From: Spirosoma fluviale
GTDB taxonomy: Bacteria > Bacteroidota > Bacteroidia > Cytophagales > Spirosomataceae
Direction of reading: 5' to 3'
NCBI RefSeq assembly: GCF_900230225.1
Contig: NZ_OCNH01000003.1
Span: 1,054,001-1,118,000 of the forward strand
DNA: 64,000 bases
Within the stretch, counting starts at the first letter, position 1. Every line of letters begins with the position of its first letter. Positions 42,480 through 50,560 of the stretch are shown piece by piece. The notes beneath the pieces are model-generated. The model saw nothing but the letters and a program-made list of their open reading frames with translations, was not told the origin of the DNA and ran no database searches. A program made the translations under genes and the position numbers.

Positions 42480-43076
42480 TTAATCATTCAATCCCTTTCC
42501 AGTTAAAATATCCTGCATGTATTTTTCAACTCTTGCCTCCCGCGTTTTGGCTTGTTTGGGGGCAGAAAAATGTAGAAGATACGCTCGTTGTCGCCCCGGT
42601 GTTAATGACTCAAAAGCAATTTTTAAGGCAGGGGATTCGTCTAATTTAATTTGAAATTCGTCTGGAATTTTAAACTCCGTTGTTTTCTTTAATTCAACCT
42701 TCAAACCGACTCTTTCTACTTCAATGGCTTCAAAAATGTAGGCCTTCAGAATAGATTTCAGTTCAACTATTTCCTGGAGGTTAGTGAACCGGATCTGACG
42801 GGTTGCCTGCACATTTTCCGTTTGTTGGATTAAAATACCGTTTGCATCGTTCAGCAAAGCACCTTTATGGAAAAGAAGTGCACAGTATTCTTTAAACCCA
42901 TGAATTAATACAACATTGCTATTCTGCCTGCCTGCGGTGGCTGGAAACGTGTAACAGGGAACACCCCACTTCAACTCTTCGGTCAGGCCGCAATCAAGAA
43001 CGAGCGTTCTCAATACACCAAATTCTTTCTGCCATTTTGTGGCTTTATTGAAATAAAAATCAACCTTAGGATTCAT
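42480..43076 (-). CDS. YdeI/OmpD-associated family protein with DUF1801 domain
   Basis: 198 residues. N-terminal DUF1801-like domain ('YFNKATKWQKEFGVLRTLVLDCGLTEELKWGVPCYTF') and C-terminal YdeI helix ('PDEFQIKLDESPALKIAFESLTPGRQRAYLLHFSAPKQAKTREARVEKYMQDI'), with the family's LTPGRQRxY motif. Cytosolic; function unknown, linked in some bacteria to stress resistance. Codon use is AT-rich compared with genes left of 42 kb. It is the last of three genes (43572-43934, 43103-43540, this one) with gaps of about 30 bp. Confidence 0.92.
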   Translation of the reverse strand: MNPKVDFYFNKATKWQKEFGVLRTLVLDCGLTEELKWGVPCYTFPATAGRQNSNVVLIHGFKEYCALLFHKGALLNDANGILIQQTENVQATRQIRFTNLQEIVELKSILKAYIFEAIEVERVGLKVELKKTTEFKIPDEFQIKLDESPALKIAFESLTPGRQRAYLLHFSAPKQAKTREARVEKYMQDILTGKGLND

Positions 43077-43102
43077 GTTGGTATTGGTAGGGTGTTCTTC
43101 GT

Positions 43103-43540
43103 TTATGGTTTTCCGTTATATTTTGGGTCAAAATCCACCATCCACTCAATACCAAATTTATCTCTAAACATGCCAAAATAAGAACCCCAGGGACTGTCGC
43201 TAATAGGCATTTCAACAGCTCCACCTGCTGAAAGTTCGCCGAATAAGTTGTCAGCTTCTTCACGGCTTTCAGCGCTGATTGATATCTTAGACCTATTCTC
43301 ATTTTCATCTACTCGTCCCATACTTTCGGGAATGTCATTGCCCATCAAGATATTTTGGCCAATTGGCAAAGCAATGTGCATGATCTTGTTTGCTTCATTT
43401 TCTGCTACCAGAAAGTCAGGGCCTGATAGATCTTTGAAGCGCATAATCATTGCGAACTCTCCACCAAATACTGATTTGTAAAAAGTAAATGCTTCTTCAG
43501 CATTTCCGTTGAAGTTGATGTGCGGATTGATAAGTGCCAT
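43103..43540 (-). CDS. VOC family protein (PhnB/glyoxalase-like)
   Basis: 145 residues, MALINPHINFNGNAEEAFTFYKSVFGGEFAMIMRF, the opening of the PhnB-like subgroup of the vicinal oxygen chelate superfamily. 'PIGQNILMGNDIPESMG' and the C-terminal 'WGSYFGMFRDKFGIEWMVDFDP' complete the family. Two beta-alpha-beta-beta-beta units; the metal-binding residues are degenerate in this subgroup, so enzymatic function is not assured. Middle gene of the AT-rich three-gene segment. Confidence 0.93.
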   Translation of the reverse strand: MALINPHINFNGNAEEAFTFYKSVFGGEFAMIMRFKDLSGPDFLVAENEANKIMHIALPIGQNILMGNDIPESMGRVDENENRSKISISAESREEADNLFGELSAGGAVEMPISDSPWGSYFGMFRDKFGIEWMVDFDPKYNGKP

Positions 43541-43571
43541 ATAGTTTTTGTTGGTTAATTTATTGAATTGT

Positions 43572-43934
43572 TTATTTTCTTAAAATTTTAGTCAAAGCCT
43601 TTCCTTTGGCTAATTCATCAACGAGCTTGTCCAAATATCTTACTTGTTGTGTTAGTGGATTATCGATTTCTTCCACACGATAGCCACATATTACACCCGT
43701 AATGAGATGAGCATTAGGGTTTACTTTAGCATGCTGAAAGAATTTTTCAAAAGTCACCTTTTCATCAATGTGAAATTGAAGAGTTTTGTCATCATAACCA
43801 GTTAACCATTCAATTACCTGATGCAATTCTTCTTTCGATCTATTTTTTCGCTCAACTTTCGCAAGATAAAGCGGATATACCGATGAGAACGTCATTTTTG
43901 CAAATCGCTCATCGTGATGAGTTGTAGTTTTCAT
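43572..43934 (-). CDS. DUF2200 domain protein
   Basis: 120 residues. 'HDERFAKMTFSSVYPLYLAKVERKNRSKEELHQVIEWLTGYD' and 'ITGVICGYRVEEIDNPLTQQVRYLDKLVDELAKGKALTKILR' are the two halves of DUF2200. Cytosolic, function unknown. First gene of an AT-rich unit with a VOC protein and a YdeI/DUF1801 protein; a similar set of small domains is often passed between genomes. It lies within 1.5 kb of the MITE-like repeat. Confidence 0.92.
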   Translation of the reverse strand: MKTTTHHDERFAKMTFSSVYPLYLAKVERKNRSKEELHQVIEWLTGYDDKTLQFHIDEKVTFEKFFQHAKVNPNAHLITGVICGYRVEEIDNPLTQQVRYLDKLVDELAKGKALTKILRK

Positions 43935-44063
43935 TTTCTGTCTTCTAACCGGGAGTAAAAGGGTTGTATCCTGAATGAAGGACTGCCAACGTATAACTTA
44001 ATACAAGATACTGTACAATACCAAAGAGAAATACATCCTACATCCTATATCATACACTCCTCT

Positions 44064-44399
44064 CTACCCGCCTGCTTTTTTGGCTTTATAGCCCTTACCT
44101 GTCAGCCATGCCAGTACTTTGTCGCGGTGGTCGCCCTGGATCAGGATTTCGTTGTCTTTGGTTGAGCCGCCTGCCCCACAGGCTGATTTTAGCTGTTTGC
44201 CCAAATCAGCCAGATCGGCCTCGGTGCCGATGAACTCACGAACGGTCGTTACCACTTTGTTGCCGCCCATTTTAACGAGCCAGATTTTAAGGTTCTGTTG
44301 GGCGGGTGGCAGGGTTTCCGCTTCGGGTTGCTCATCGGACTGGTATTGAAAGTCGGGGTCTGTCGAATACAGGATGCCGGTTCGGTTTTTCTTACTCAT
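44064..44399 (-). CDS. SUI1-type translation initiation factor (YciH/eIF1 family)
   Basis: 111 residues from ATG 44399 (MSKKNRTGILYSTDPDFQY); the frame to 44420 adds seven unconserved residues. SUI1 domain about 35-108: 'NLKIWLVKMGGNKVVTTVREFIG' and 'LGKQLKSACGAGGSTKDNEILIQGDHRDKVLAWLTGKGYKAKKAGG' with the conserved GxGG and IQGD. Bacterial YciH aids initiation fidelity and binds the 30S subunit. Single gene. Confidence 0.95.
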   Translation of the reverse strand: MSKKNRTGILYSTDPDFQYQSDEQPEAETLPPAQQNLKIWLVKMGGNKVVTTVREFIGTEADLADLGKQLKSACGAGGSTKDNEILIQGDHRDKVLAWLTGKGYKAKKAGG

Positions 44400-44497
44400 A
44401 CGCGTATTGTTTACCAGCAAAAATAACCCCTTTCGCCAATGGAGACACTATTCGTTGCGGCCCTGTTTGACTAATAACGCATTAACCAGTAACTAAA

Positions 44498-45280
44498 CTA
44501 CAGCTCCAGCAATTGCCGAACGGTATCGGTGTAGGTGCTGCCGGAGGTGAGCTTGGTGCCTTTTTTGTCGCTCATGGCCAGCAGGAATTTGCCGTCGAAG
44601 TGGCGGTGAACTTCAGAAATCTTATGCCGGTTCACCATCACCGAGCGACTGATGCGGACAAAAATGTCGGGTAATTTCTCGTTGAGGGTCGTTAGGGTGT
44701 AGGTCGTCAGGAATTTCTGGCCGTCGATGGTGGACAGAAACACGTATTTGTCTTCTGCTTCAAAGTAGGCGATGTCGGAGAGGGGGATTAGCTTGATTTT
44801 TTCGCCGGTTTTTACCGAAATGGAATAGATTTCCTTCTTCGGCTGCATCTGCGCCAGTAGCCGCATCACGCTCTCCGACATGGGGTTACTGGCCGGTTGG
44901 CCCCCCTCCGTGCGCTCCACCAGGGCTCTGATTTTGTTGATCGTTCGCGCCAGTCGTTCGGCTTCGATGGGTTTCAGCAGGTAATCAATCGAATTTTCTT
45001 CAAAAGCCCGGATGGCATACTGATCGAATGCGGTGGCAAATACGACCATCGGCATGGTTGTCAGGCGCGACAACATTTCGAAGCCATTCAGTAACGGCAT
45101 TTCGATGTCCAGAAAAATCAAATCGGGTTGCAGGCTTTCGATAAGCGTCAGCCCCTCGGCTCCGTTCCCGGCTTCGCCAATGATCGCAATGCTGTCGCGG
45201 TGTTTGTCCAGTAGCCTGCGCAGGCGGCTCACCGCCAGCGACTCGTCGTCGATCAGTATCGTTTTTAATGGAAAAGTCAT
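44498..45280 (-). CDS. LytTR-family response regulator
   Basis: 260 residues from ATG 45280 (MTFPLKTILIDDESLAVSRL). Receiver domain 1-120 with Asp58 in LIFLDIEMPLLNGF. C-terminal LytTR DNA-binding domain about 155-258: 'ISVKTGEKIKLIPLSDIAYFEAEDKYVFLSTIDGQKFLTTYTLTTLNEKL', 'FVRISRSVMVNRHKISEVHR'. Partner of the kinase encoded directly upstream: the start overlaps the kinase stop by four bases (ATGA). Likely controls genes of the same operon or of the upstream TonB receptor; direct targets unknown. Confidence 0.95.
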   Translation of the reverse strand: MTFPLKTILIDDESLAVSRLRRLLDKHRDSIAIIGEAGNGAEGLTLIESLQPDLIFLDIEMPLLNGFEMLSRLTTMPMVVFATAFDQYAIRAFEENSIDYLLKPIEAERLARTINKIRALVERTEGGQPASNPMSESVMRLLAQMQPKKEIYSISVKTGEKIKLIPLSDIAYFEAEDKYVFLSTIDGQKFLTTYTLTTLNEKLPDIFVRISRSVMVNRHKISEVHRHFDGKFLLAMSDKKGTKLTSGSTYTDTVRQLLEL

Positions 45281-46770
45281 CACGGGTTGGGGGGAGTATC
45301 GGGTGTGGTGGCTGCCTGGCCACTCTTGATTTTAGACAGTTGAATCGAGACAAGTACCTGCTTCAATGGCCAGTTTTGAAGTTCAACGCGGGCATCGTCG
45401 CCGTACAGCAGTTTGAGTTTATCCTGAATGCTCCGTAAACCATATCCGCCACTCATATCGTCGGGGAAAGCCGGACCATTGTCGTGTACGCACAGGTGCA
45501 ACTCATCGTTTTTTTCATAAATTCGAACATCAATCCGACCCAGATCGGCGCGTTTGGCAATGCCGTGTTTGATCGCATTTTCGACAATGGGCTGTAGCAG
45601 AAACTGCGGTAATTGTAGTTCGTTGAGTGCCGGATTGCTGATTTCTACGCTGAAGGTAAGCCGGTTTCCAAACCGCACCTGTTCCACTTTCAGGTAGGTT
45701 TGGACCATCTCCAGCTCGTCGGCGAGGGAGGCAAACAACTCGCCATCGCGCCCGGTCGAATACCGGAAGAGTTTAGAGAGAAGGAGAGTCATTTCTTCCG
45801 CCTTATCGGGGTTTTCGTGCACCAGACTGGCAATGCTGTTGAGGGCATTATAGAGGAAATGCGGGTTGATTTTGGCTTGCAGGGCGTCCAGTTCCGCACG
45901 GGTTTTCAGCTTCTCCATGTTCAGGAGCTGAAGTTCCTGATCGGAGAGTTTTCGGGTCAACTGCCGCCCCTGTTGCAGCACATACAGCAAAACATTGGCA
46001 ACGAACAGATCGCCCATGACATAAATAAACCAGTTCGCTGTTGGCTCAATGCCATTGGGCCGTTTCTGTAATTCGCGGATGTAGGGCTCACCAAATGCCA
46101 TAAACAGGATGGTATTAATAGCAAAAAAGCTGAGCAGTATTAGCAGGCTAATGACCAGATGACGTTGCCAGGCAAACTTGAATTGTTTGGTGAGCCAGCC
46201 CAACAGTGCCCATGTCAGCAGGAAGCAGACAGCCCCATCGGTCATATTCTGCATAATAAGAAACTGATACAGGCCCACCATAATGGGGTCCTTTGCTGTC
46301 AGAATCAGATTCGAGAAATAGATAATGGCATTACAGCCGTACACCAGCAAGGCACCCAGAAAAGCACCAATGAAGACGCCCCAGCCGGGTTTTTGCAGGA
46401 GATTGGTGAGCGTGATGGGTTCCTGGCTGGTCATGGCATCGTCTGGCCGATACCTGCTGCGACCCGAAAAGTTAAACGAAGCCCCTTCCACATTGGCCCC
46501 GCTTAAATCCACATTCTCCAGAGAACTGAAATTGAAGTTTGCCTCGTACAGATCGGCATTGGCAAAATTGGCTCCGTTCAGGTTGGCAAAGCTCAGATTG
46601 GCTTTTCGTAAGATAGCCCCCCGGAAATTCGCTTTCCCAAGGTTAGAAAAACTTAAGTCGGCCCCCGTCAAATCGAGACCGCTAAAGTCGAAGGCAGCCA
46701 AATCAGTACCCCGCAACTGGATGCGTTTACCATTTTTGCCAATTGTACCGATGAGTTGCTCGCGGGTCAT
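45280..46770 (-). CDS. LytS-type sensor histidine kinase with N-terminal pentapeptide-repeat domain
   Basis: 496 residues. Residues about 18-102 are pentapeptide repeats of the A(D/N)LxF type ('LTGADLSFSNLGKANFRGAIL', 'NADLYEANFNFSSL'), forming a right-handed beta-helix of around four coils. Four membrane helices follow (near 131-155, 165-192, 205-227 and 246-265), then a coiled linker and a His_kinase domain with His304 in QAKINPHFLYNALNSIASLV. The ATPase part includes 'QPIVENAIKHGI', 'DNGPAF' and 'GYGLRSIQDKLKLLYG'. A pentapeptide repeat joined to a LytS-like kinase is unusual. It overlaps the upstream secreted protein by four bases and the downstream regulator by one codon (ATGA). Confidence 0.93.
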   Translation of the reverse strand: MTREQLIGTIGKNGKRIQLRGTDLAAFDFSGLDLTGADLSFSNLGKANFRGAILRKANLSFANLNGANFANADLYEANFNFSSLENVDLSGANVEGASFNFSGRSRYRPDDAMTSQEPITLTNLLQKPGWGVFIGAFLGALLVYGCNAIIYFSNLILTAKDPIMVGLYQFLIMQNMTDGAVCFLLTWALLGWLTKQFKFAWQRHLVISLLILLSFFAINTILFMAFGEPYIRELQKRPNGIEPTANWFIYVMGDLFVANVLLYVLQQGRQLTRKLSDQELQLLNMEKLKTRAELDALQAKINPHFLYNALNSIASLVHENPDKAEEMTLLLSKLFRYSTGRDGELFASLADELEMVQTYLKVEQVRFGNRLTFSVEISNPALNELQLPQFLLQPIVENAIKHGIAKRADLGRIDVRIYEKNDELHLCVHDNGPAFPDDMSGGYGLRSIQDKLKLLYGDDARVELQNWPLKQVLVSIQLSKIKSGQAATTPDTPPNP

Positions 46771-47417
46771 TTACATTTTACCATTAAGGGTTCGATCTGC
46801 TTCTGCCCCCAGATGGGCGACAGGTCGCTGGCTGGTTTAAAAGTAGCGAATTTTTCCACCGCCTGTTTCAGTACCGGGCAGGCAGTGGTGGGGCCACCGC
46901 CAAACTGGTCGGGTGTGTACATTAACGAAGACCCTTCGAGTGCGTAGGGGCGCGGATTATTTGCGTTCAGACTCTTCGCTTTATCAATGCCCGCCTGAAA
47001 TAAGGGTCCGTATTGCTGCCAGCGGTTCATGGGGTCAACCACCATCCGGGCCTGCGCGATGTACGCTTTCAGAACGGCCAGTTCGTCGTTGTCCGGCGAA
47101 ATACCCTCGGCGGCTTTGAGGTTCACATCGGCCTGATCGAGGTACTTGTCTTTGGCCGCTTCGTCTTTACCCATAAACCCCAGATAAACGTAGTTGAGAC
47201 CTGCGTAATAGCGGGGAAGCCACTGGTTGGGTTCGGCGCTGGCAATGCGCTCAAACTGGTTGGCCGAGGCCAGCATATCGGCAATGGTCGATTGCTCGTT
47301 TCGGGTCTGCATGGTGGCAATGGCCTGTTTCATGGCCTGTTTGTACTGGTCAGACTGCGCCAGGGCGGGGACTTTTGCCAGCACAACGACGAGAAGGAGA
47401 AAAAGGGTTGTTTTCAT
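46767..47417 (-). CDS. Secreted helical (TPR-like) protein, unknown function
   Basis: 216 residues from ATG 47417 (MKTTLFLLLVVVLAKVPALA), a signal peptide cut near residue 20; the extra five residues of the longer frame lie in an inverted repeat. The mature part is alpha-helical with TPR-like spacing: 'MLASANQFERIASAEPNQWLPRYYAGLNYVYLGF', 'YLDQADVNLKAAEGISPDNDELAVLKAYIAQARM', 'GPLFQAGIDKAKSLNANNPRPYALEGSSL'. Ends with Cys pairs (ACPVLK, MVKCK) that could form a disulfide. Translationally coupled to the kinase gene (ATGA overlap), so a periplasmic partner or input protein of that kinase is plausible. Confidence 0.85.
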   Translation of the reverse strand: MKTTLFLLLVVVLAKVPALAQSDQYKQAMKQAIATMQTRNEQSTIADMLASANQFERIASAEPNQWLPRYYAGLNYVYLGFMGKDEAAKDKYLDQADVNLKAAEGISPDNDELAVLKAYIAQARMVVDPMNRWQQYGPLFQAGIDKAKSLNANNPRPYALEGSSLMYTPDQFGGGPTTACPVLKQAVEKFATFKPASDLSPIWGQKQIEPLMVKCK

Positions 47418-47420
47418 TTT

Positions 47421-47491
47421 TGTCTGGGCCAAGCTCCGGCTTGGCCATTTTTATAGTTTTTAAAGGGCCAAGCCGGAGCTTGGCCCAGACA
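47421..47491. repeat. 26-bp perfect inverted repeat, second copy of the GGCCAAGC/GCTTGGCC family
   Basis: Left arm 47421-47446 and right arm 47466-47491 are exact complements (TGTCTGGGCCAAGC... and ...GCTTGGCCCAGACA), with a 19-base AT-rich loop. Lies exactly between the TonB receptor stop (47493) and the start of the secreted protein (47417), so it forms a stem in their transcript. It shares its unit with 39594-39665. Confidence 0.8.
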
Positions 47492-47492
47492 T

Positions 47493-49685
47493 TTATAATT
47501 CATTGACATTGACTTTCGCTTTCTTCGAGAGCATGATCATACCGCCAACAAAGAAACTTCGGTACGACTGCGGCCCAACGGCATAACGGGTCTTGTTATC
47601 GGATGTGTAGCGGTAGGTGTACACATTCCGGGTATCCAAGATATTGTCTACGGAGGCATAAAGGACCACCAGATTCTTCTTGATTCGGGTAATGTGGCTG
47701 GCCGAGAAACTGAGGTTGTTGACAACCGGGGTGCGGTCGGCCAGGAAGCCCTTGTCGCCCTCGTCAATTCGGTTGGGGTTGTAGTAGGGGCGACCGCTGC
47801 TGAGGGTGTACGTCAGGGCCAGATTGGTGCTGATCTTCTCAAAATACCGTTTTGTAATCAGGCTGACGTTATGATTCGAGATGAACGTTGGCGTGGCAGC
47901 TATCCTAAATTGCTGAAACAGGCGTTTGGTGTCTACGTAGCTGTACGTAATCCAGTAGTCGAGGCCTTTCACCGTTTTCTGATCGCGCCAGAACACATCG
48001 AAACCCTGTGCGTAGCCATTGCCGCTGTTGTCGGTGCGGCCCCACGGAAAACGATACGGATTGGCATCATACTGGGTCGGCATTCCCGGTTGCCCGGTAA
48101 ACTCCCGTACCAGTTGTGCGTAGTTTTTGTAGAAGGTTTCGACCCGGAAAGTGCGTTTGTTTTTGATAATCTGGTAGTTCAGGATCAGGTGGTCGGCCCG
48201 TTCAAAATCCAGCGACGTATTCAGGTAGAGATAGCGGTAATCGGGTGTCTGGTAAAACTGACCGTAGGCCAGCGAAATCTGGCTGTACAGGCCGGTTTTA
48301 TAGGCCATCGACACGCGGGGAGCCAGGTTGAACCGGTTTATGACGGATGAATATTCAGCCCGCAGACCAAGCTGCACCGCCAGATTTCGGCCCAGATACG
48401 TTTGCGATTCGACGAATAGCGCCCCGTAATTATCATGTAGCCAGTAATTAATCCCCTGAACTGCATTCTTTAGCGTAATGGCGTGCGCTTCAGTCCCGAA
48501 CAGAATTGAGTTATTGCTGGGTAACAACCGGGTCAGCACAACCCGACCCTGTAGCTGTTCGCTGGAACGGCCAAAATCAACACCACTGTAGGTGGTAGCA
48601 TCGGTATCGTAGCTGTACGACAGCCCCGAGTGGAGCAGCCATCGGCCATCGGCCCAGCTATCTGTATAGGTGCTGGTTGTGAAAAAATTGCGGTTATGCT
48701 GTTGCAGAGCTGTTTTGCCTGCCTCATTGGATGGGTCGATGAAATTCATACCGAGATTACTGTCCGAATACATGCCGTAGAATTTAAGCAGCCCGGTTTT
48801 TGACGGTTGCAGCCGGTACGTCAGCGATGAACCGGCAAATTCGGGCACGTGTGTCCAGTCGACAGTCTGGTGTACCAGCGCGAACAGGGGTTTCAGATTG
48901 CCATAATATCCGGTGGCCGAGATAGAGGATTTCTCCGTGGCGTGGTCGTAACTGATGCCTGCATTGGCCAGATTCAGACTCAGACTTACGCCCTCGGTTT
49001 GCGTTTTATCGGTCGTGTTGAGCAGCAGGACGGACGAAAGCGCCTGTCCGTATTGTGCCGAGTAGCCCCCCGTGCTAAACGAAGTGCCCTTGAACATAAA
49101 CGGCTGGAACCGTCCCCGCGACTGTACATCGGGCATCGAGCTGAAATACGGATTTTGCACGATCATGCCGTCGATCACTACCTTGGCTTCTTCGCCCGAG
49201 CCACCCCGCACGAACAGGCCCGTTTGTTCCCCCACCCGTTGTGTACCGGGCAGCAGATTCATGGCGGCCGTAATATCAGCGTTGGCACCGGCCGTTGTCA
49301 CAATATCCATCGGTTTCAGCATGGTCATGCGTTTCTCGTCGGAGGCTTCAAACGACCCGGCGGTAATAACAACCGTGTTTAACTCATTGGCCGACTCGGT
49401 GAGCTGGATCGTGAATGGGGCTGTTGTGTTGGTATTTATTCTTTTGACGTACGAGTCATAGCCAATGTAAGAAACCAATAAGGTAGCGGTATCCTTTCGG
49501 GCTGTTGTAAACCGAAAAGTGCCCGTACTGTCCGTATTGGCTCCATCGTAGGTACCCCGCAGAAACACATTGGCACCCGGTAAGGCATGACCTTTGGCGT
49601 CGGTAATACGGCCGGAAAGGGTTATTTGTGCGGATGCAGTCATCTCTAAAAGCAGATAGGCACTGAGGAAGTAGAGGAGTTTCAT
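47493..49685 (-). CDS. TonB-dependent receptor with carboxypeptidase-regulatory-like domain
   Basis: 730 residues with a signal peptide (MKLLYFLSAYLLLEMTASA). A CarboxypepD_reg-like domain about 20-105 ('ITLSGRITDAKGHALPGANVFLRGTYDGANTDSTGTFRF'), plug domain about 115-240 ('LLPGTQRVGEQTGLFVRGGSGEEAKVVIDGMIVQNPYF') and a 22-strand barrel to the C-terminus. Shorter than SusC (about 1000 residues), and no SusD follows, so it is not a glycan-type SusCD pair. Gated import of an unidentified ligand across the outer membrane. The downstream secreted protein, kinase and regulator on the same strand suggest ligand sensing. Confidence 0.93.
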   Translation of the reverse strand: MKLLYFLSAYLLLEMTASAQITLSGRITDAKGHALPGANVFLRGTYDGANTDSTGTFRFTTARKDTATLLVSYIGYDSYVKRINTNTTAPFTIQLTESANELNTVVITAGSFEASDEKRMTMLKPMDIVTTAGANADITAAMNLLPGTQRVGEQTGLFVRGGSGEEAKVVIDGMIVQNPYFSSMPDVQSRGRFQPFMFKGTSFSTGGYSAQYGQALSSVLLLNTTDKTQTEGVSLSLNLANAGISYDHATEKSSISATGYYGNLKPLFALVHQTVDWTHVPEFAGSSLTYRLQPSKTGLLKFYGMYSDSNLGMNFIDPSNEAGKTALQQHNRNFFTTSTYTDSWADGRWLLHSGLSYSYDTDATTYSGVDFGRSSEQLQGRVVLTRLLPSNNSILFGTEAHAITLKNAVQGINYWLHDNYGALFVESQTYLGRNLAVQLGLRAEYSSVINRFNLAPRVSMAYKTGLYSQISLAYGQFYQTPDYRYLYLNTSLDFERADHLILNYQIIKNKRTFRVETFYKNYAQLVREFTGQPGMPTQYDANPYRFPWGRTDNSGNGYAQGFDVFWRDQKTVKGLDYWITYSYVDTKRLFQQFRIAATPTFISNHNVSLITKRYFEKISTNLALTYTLSSGRPYYNPNRIDEGDKGFLADRTPVVNNLSFSASHITRIKKNLVVLYASVDNILDTRNVYTYRYTSDNKTRYAVGPQSYRSFFVGGMIMLSKKAKVNVNEL

Positions 49686-49821
49686 GATGATCCGGCGATT
49701 CAGTTGCTGCGTGGATGAGTCAAAACTACTATGTCCAATAGCCTGTGGCTTGTTTTTTCCGACGAATGCCGCTGATGCGAGTATGAAATAGGAGAGGAGC
49801 GGGATAAATTTGGGTTAACAT

Positions 49822-50424
49822 TTGGAATCATACGTTGTTAGTGACGTAATTACCTATCTGCTTCTATTGACCTTGACTACCACGTTGATTACGTTTCCGC
49901 TTTCTGTTGGCCAATTGCGCCCCTGGCGTGATGGCGATGAGGATTCGTTGGTTTACCATGCCAGTAACCGCCGTATCTGGAACAATGTCCGCGACTTTTT
50001 TCCCTATCCTTACACACCCAGGGATGCCCATGCGTGGGTGCGTTCCAATAAGTCATACCATCAACCGAATAACCTGGCTGTTGAGATTGATGGTCAGGCC
50101 GTTGGCAATATCGGGTTCACGGTAAAAGATGATATTTACCGGTACAATGCCGAGGTTGGCTACTGGCTCAGCGAATCGTATTGGGGACGGGGCATAATGA
50201 CCGAAGCCCTGCCGATCATGACGAACTACATCTTCCAGAATTTTCAGGTGAACCGCATTTTTGCCTGTGTACTGGAGGGCAATGTAGGATCGATGCGCGT
50301 ACTCGAATCGGCTGGATATCAGCATGAGGCTATTCATCGAAAAGCGGCTGTTAAAAACAACCAGTACTTAGACGAGCATATTTTTTCCATGCTTCGGACA
50401 GAGCATAAAGAGCTAACGCGTTAA
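49822..50424 (+). CDS. GNAT family N-acetyltransferase
   Basis: Up to 200 residues of the RimJ/RimL type. 'LRPWRDGDEDSLVYHASNRRIWNNVRDFFPYPYTPRDAHAWV', 'NIGFTVKDDIYRYNAEVGYWLSESYWGRGIMTEAL' and 'NRIFACVLEGNVGSMRVLESAGYQHEA' show the family; the acetyl-CoA site is in the GRGIMTEA stretch. No ATG fits: the frame opens at TTG 49822, and the stretch before 'LITFPLSVGQLRPW' is hydrophobic and unlike the family, so TTG 49885 is a good alternative. Substrate unknown. Confidence 0.88.
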   Translation: MESYVVSDVITYLLLLTLTTTLITFPLSVGQLRPWRDGDEDSLVYHASNRRIWNNVRDFFPYPYTPRDAHAWVRSNKSYHQPNNLAVEIDGQAVGNIGFTVKDDIYRYNAEVGYWLSESYWGRGIMTEALPIMTNYIFQNFQVNRIFACVLEGNVGSMRVLESAGYQHEAIHRKAAVKNNQYLDEHIFSMLRTEHKELTR

Positions 50425-50560
50425 TTTAGTGTATGTTAGGTACTTAGTTTAGTAGGAGCCAAAAATGACCGATCCAGATCCGGTAGAAACTTACAAGACT
50501 ATAGGTCATCTTTGTGATTATTTTGTCAAAACAAGTGCCGCTTCGGCGGGACAACTTTTC

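Noticed and set aside
42110..44054. Similar GTGTATGATGTAGGA-like stretches near 42138 and 44040
   Set aside because: Short, AT-rich and imperfect; not convincing as ends of a mobile unit.
47694..48350. 218-codon plus-strand frame inside the TonB receptor
   Set aside because: Shadow of the receptor barrel; no domain, and the minus-strand protein is unambiguous.
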